From Pseudomonadota bacterium (GTDB taxonomy: Bacteria > Pseudomonadota > Gammaproteobacteria > Burkholderiales > Burkholderiaceae_C), in NCBI GenBank assembly GCA_021808445.1, contig JAKBBP010000010.1, forward strand, positions 30,005 to 84,888: 54,884 nucleotides of DNA, in the 5' to 3' direction. Shown piece after piece: positions 52,565 to 54,884 of the stretch. Under the pieces are notes generated by a model. That model made no database searches. It saw nothing but the letters and a program-made list of their open reading frames with translations, and was not told where the DNA came from. The translations under genes were made by a program, and so were the position numbers. Position 1 is the first letter of the stretch. Each line of letters opens with the position of its first letter.

Positions 52565-54530
52565 CGACCTCGACGCGATCGCCGAAGGTCTCCATGAGTT
52601 CGCGCCGGGCCTGCGCTTCGCCCTTGCCCATCAGGCGCGTGAACAAGTCGGCGGTGGCCTCGCCACCCTGCTCGCCGAAACCCACCTGCGGCAGGCGTCG
52701 CGTATCGGGATTGAGGGTGGTTTCCCACAGTTGCTCGGCACTCATCTCACCCAGGCCCTTGAAGCGCGACACGCTCCAGGCCCCGTCTCGCAACCCGTCC
52801 TTGCGCAGGCGGTCGCAGATCGCCTGCAACTCGCCATCGTCCAGCGCGTACAGCTTGGCCGCCGGTTTCCTGCCTCGCGCGGGCGCATCCACGCGATACA
52901 GCGGGGGGCGCGCGACATGCACATGCCCCCGCTGCACCAGCTGCGGAAAATGGCGCAGGAACAAGGTGAGCAACAGGACCTGGATGTGCGAGCCGTCGAC
53001 ATCCGCATCGCTGAGAATGCAGATCTTGCCGTAGCGCAGCCCCGACAGATCGATGTCGTCGTGCAGGCCGTGCGGATCCAGGCCGATGGCCACCGCGATA
53101 TCGTGGATCTCCTGGTTGGCGAACAAGCGGTCGCGCTCCACCTCCCAGGAGTTGAGCACCTTGCCGCGAAGCGGCAGCACGGCCTGGAACTCCTTGTCGC
53201 GCCCCATCTTCGCAGAGCCTCCAGCAGAGTCTCCCTCCACCAGGAACAACTCGTTGCGGGAAATGTCGCGACTCTCGCAATCGGTGAGCTTGCCCGGCAG
53301 CACCGCGATGCCCGAGCCCTTGCGGCGCTCGACGCGCTGCGCGGCGCGCTGGCGGCTCTGCGCCTGCGCGATCACCAGCTCGGCCAGCGCCTTGCCCTGC
53401 TCCACATGCTGGCTGAGCCAGAGTTCCAGCGCCGGACGCACGAAACCCGAGACCAGGCGCACCGCGTCGCGGCTGTTCAGGCGCTCCTTCATCTGGCCCT
53501 GGAACTGGGGATCCAGTACCTTGGCCGACAAGACGTAGGAGGCACGGGAGAACACGTCCTCGGGCAGCACCCGCAGTCCCTTGGGCGACAGCGCATGCAA
53601 TTCGATGAAGCCCTTGACCGCCTGGAACAGCCCCTCGCGCAAGCCCGCGTCGTGGGTGCCGCCCGCCGGCGTGGGAATGAGGTTCACGTAGGACTCTCGC
53701 AGCAGGCTGCCCTCCGCGCTGAAGGCCACGCACCAAGACGCGCCCTCGCCGGGCGCGAAACCCTCGGTCTGCGCCTCGGCCGCGCCCTGACCTTCGAATT
53801 CGAGCAGGACCGGCGTGTCCCCCAGCGCTTCACGCAGATAGCCCCGCAGGCCCTGCTCATAGCGCCATTCGCGGGTCTCGCCGCTCTTTTCCACATGCAG
53901 GCGCACACTGAGCCCGGGCAGCAGCACGGCCTTGCTGCGCAATAGATGCTGCAATTCCCCCAGGGGCAACTGCGGAGATTCGAAATACCGCGCATCCGGC
54001 CACACACGTACGCGGGTGCCGTTGCGCGCTTCGCCGCGAGCCAGCGGGCGACTCTGCAGTGCCTGCACCGGAGCGCCGTCGGCGAAGGCCAGGAAGCTGG
54101 CCTGGCCTTCGCGGTGCACTTCCACTTCCAGGCGCGTGGACAGCGCGTTGGTGACGCTGACTCCGACCCCGTGCAGCCCCCCGGAGAAACGGTAGGCCGC
54201 GCCCGCGTCGAGCTTGTCGAACTTGCCCCCCGCATGGAGCTGGGTGAACACCAGTTCCACCACCGGCACGCCCTCGTCCGGATGCAGGCCCACCGGAATG
54301 CCCCGGCCGTCATCCTGCACGGTCACGCTGCCGTCGGCATGCACGATCACGTCGATGCGTCCCGCATGCCCTGCCAGTGCCTCGTCCGCGCTGTTGTCGA
54401 TGACCTCCTGCACGATGTGCAGGGGATGCACGGTGGAGGTGTACATGCCCGGGCGTTGCCTCACCGGCTCCAGTCCCTTGAGCACGCGAATCGACGCTTC
54501 GCTGTAACTATCCCGCTTGCTGGTTCCCAT
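52557..54530 (-). CDS. parE: DNA topoisomerase IV subunit B
   Basis: 657 residues. The GHKL ATPase has VIDNSADE (43-50), DDGRGIP (73-79) and [10 protein letters not shown] (117-126). The TOPRIM domain has [10 protein letters not shown] and DADVDGSHI. It lacks the long insert of GyrB and overlaps parC, so it is parE. I start at [23 protein letters not shown], the usual family start; a longer in-frame start gives an unlikely leader. No Shine-Dalgarno site precedes the ATG; DnaA-box-like sequences sit there instead. Confidence 0.96.
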
Positions 54531-54537
54531 CGACGCT

Positions 54538-54566
54538 TGTGGATAAACCCGAAGAATTGTGGACAA
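54538..54566 (-). promoter_or_regulatory. DnaA-box-like pair upstream of parE
   Basis: TGTGGATAA (54538-54546) is the exact reverse complement of the DnaA box TTATCCACA; TGTGGACAA (54558-54566) differs at one base. They are in the same orientation, 20 bases apart, and end eight bases before the parE ATG. Confidence 0.55.
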
Positions 54567-54605
54567 CACAGGCGGCCGGTCCGGGCGACGGAACCGCGCG
54601 TTACT

Positions 54606-54626
54606 TATCCCCATCGGATGGGGATA
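54606..54626. repeat. Perfect 9-base inverted repeat upstream of parE
   Basis: TATCCCCAT and ATGGGGATA flank CGG. Each arm is also part of a degenerate DnaA-like 9-mer (TTATCCCCA at 54605; TGGGGATAG at 54619). Operator-like symmetry. Confidence 0.75.
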
Positions 54627-54847
54627 GACCCGCCTGCGCAAGGCGGCAAAGCCTGCATTTATGCGTGTCCGCTCGGTGATGCCCAAAAAACGGGCAGCTG
54701 CGCGCAGGCGCCGCGGAACTTGACAGACCGCCCGCTGCATTCTAAGTGGCCCCTCGCGCAACGCGGGCGCGGCTTCCCCCGAAAGCCACGACCGTACGCG
54801 AGGCGAAGTCGGGCACGAGGCGCCTGCCCTATGCTTGAATGCGCGTA

Positions 54848-54884
54848 CGCATCCGAGTTCCGCATCCGAGTTCCGCATCCGAGT
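54848..54884. repeat. 13-base tandem repeat at the right edge
   Basis: CGCATCCGAGTTC occurs twice followed by an 11-base partial copy cut by the window end; the array may continue beyond it. Thirteen is not a multiple of three, so it is probably not coding. Confidence 0.9.

Larger units (their letters stand above)
54531..54884. other. 354-base region upstream of parE, to the right edge
   Basis: No convincing gene. It contains DnaA-box-like 9-mers next to parE, a 9-base inverted repeat, TAGAAT on the minus strand at 54744-54739 (5/6 to a -10, no clear -35), and a 13-base tandem repeat at the edge. Confidence 0.6.

Overview
The window is very G+C-rich chromosomal DNA. Its gene content and order point to a betaproteobacterium of the Burkholderiales type. 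The clues are the neighbourhoods rsfS-rlmH with maf-rng, ftsY-rsmD-coaD-ferredoxin, gpsA-secB-grxC-rhodanese facing gpmA-ctpA-moeB, lplT facing alr-radA, ilvE-zinc finger-waaF, and a ParC with Gln at the position of E. coli Ser80. I cannot name the genus. I see no tRNA, rRNA, transposase, phage gene or CRISPR array. Almost all of the DNA is core genome, tightly packed, with many start/stop overlaps.

Layout. 1-5.6 kb: end of rsfS, rlmH, the ABC-F ATPase uup on the opposite strand, maf, rng, and a secreted SCP2-like protein. 5.8-8.4 kb: rpoH, with a perfect CIRCE operator in its promoter, facing a DHA2-type MFS exporter. 8.5-13.5 kb: ftsY, rsmD, coaD and a ferredoxin, then gpsA-pth and secB. 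13.6-17.6 kb: grxC and a membrane rhodanese facing gpmA, ctpA and moeB; two strong inverted repeats lie between the divergent genes. 17.6-18.1 kb: an isolated FixH-like gene. 18.2-28.7 kb: a five-gene efflux operon on the minus strand (adaptor, two RND pumps, outer-membrane channel, MFS), ordered like E. coli mdtABCD with an added channel. 28.8-29.4 kb: PduO-type cobalamin adenosyltransferase. 29.5-37.1 kb: a compact phenylacetate-degradation block, paaG-paaI-paaK-paaR-paaJ-paaZ, with divergent paaY and one near-perfect palindromic operator between them. 37.1-39.5 kb: a translationally coupled run of a TlpA-like thioredoxin, an EamA permease and glutathione peroxidase. 39.6-43.6 kb: lplT, alr, radA. 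43.6-47.8 kb: an SbmA/YddA-like ABC transporter, ilvE, a CHCC zinc-finger protein and waaF. 47.8-54.9 kb: rhlE, a RidA-family gene, parC and parE, the last preceded by DnaA-box-like 9-mers.

How the genes work together. The paa block supplies CoA ligation (PaaK), isomerisation (PaaG), ring-cleavage/aldehyde oxidation (PaaZ), thiolysis (PaaJ), thioesterases (PaaI, PaaY) and its own repressor. The epoxidase paaABCDE and the paaF/paaH steps are not here and must lie elsewhere. The mdt-like operon encodes a complete envelope-spanning pump. parE and parC overlap and form topoisomerase IV.

The less ordinary features are regulatory or repetitive: CIRCE inside the rpoH promoter, paired hairpins upstream of gpmA with a related motif near parC, DnaA-like boxes just upstream of parE, and short in-phase tandem repeats both between genes and inside rsfS, ftsY and the ferredoxin. 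I do not see a convincing new multi-gene system.
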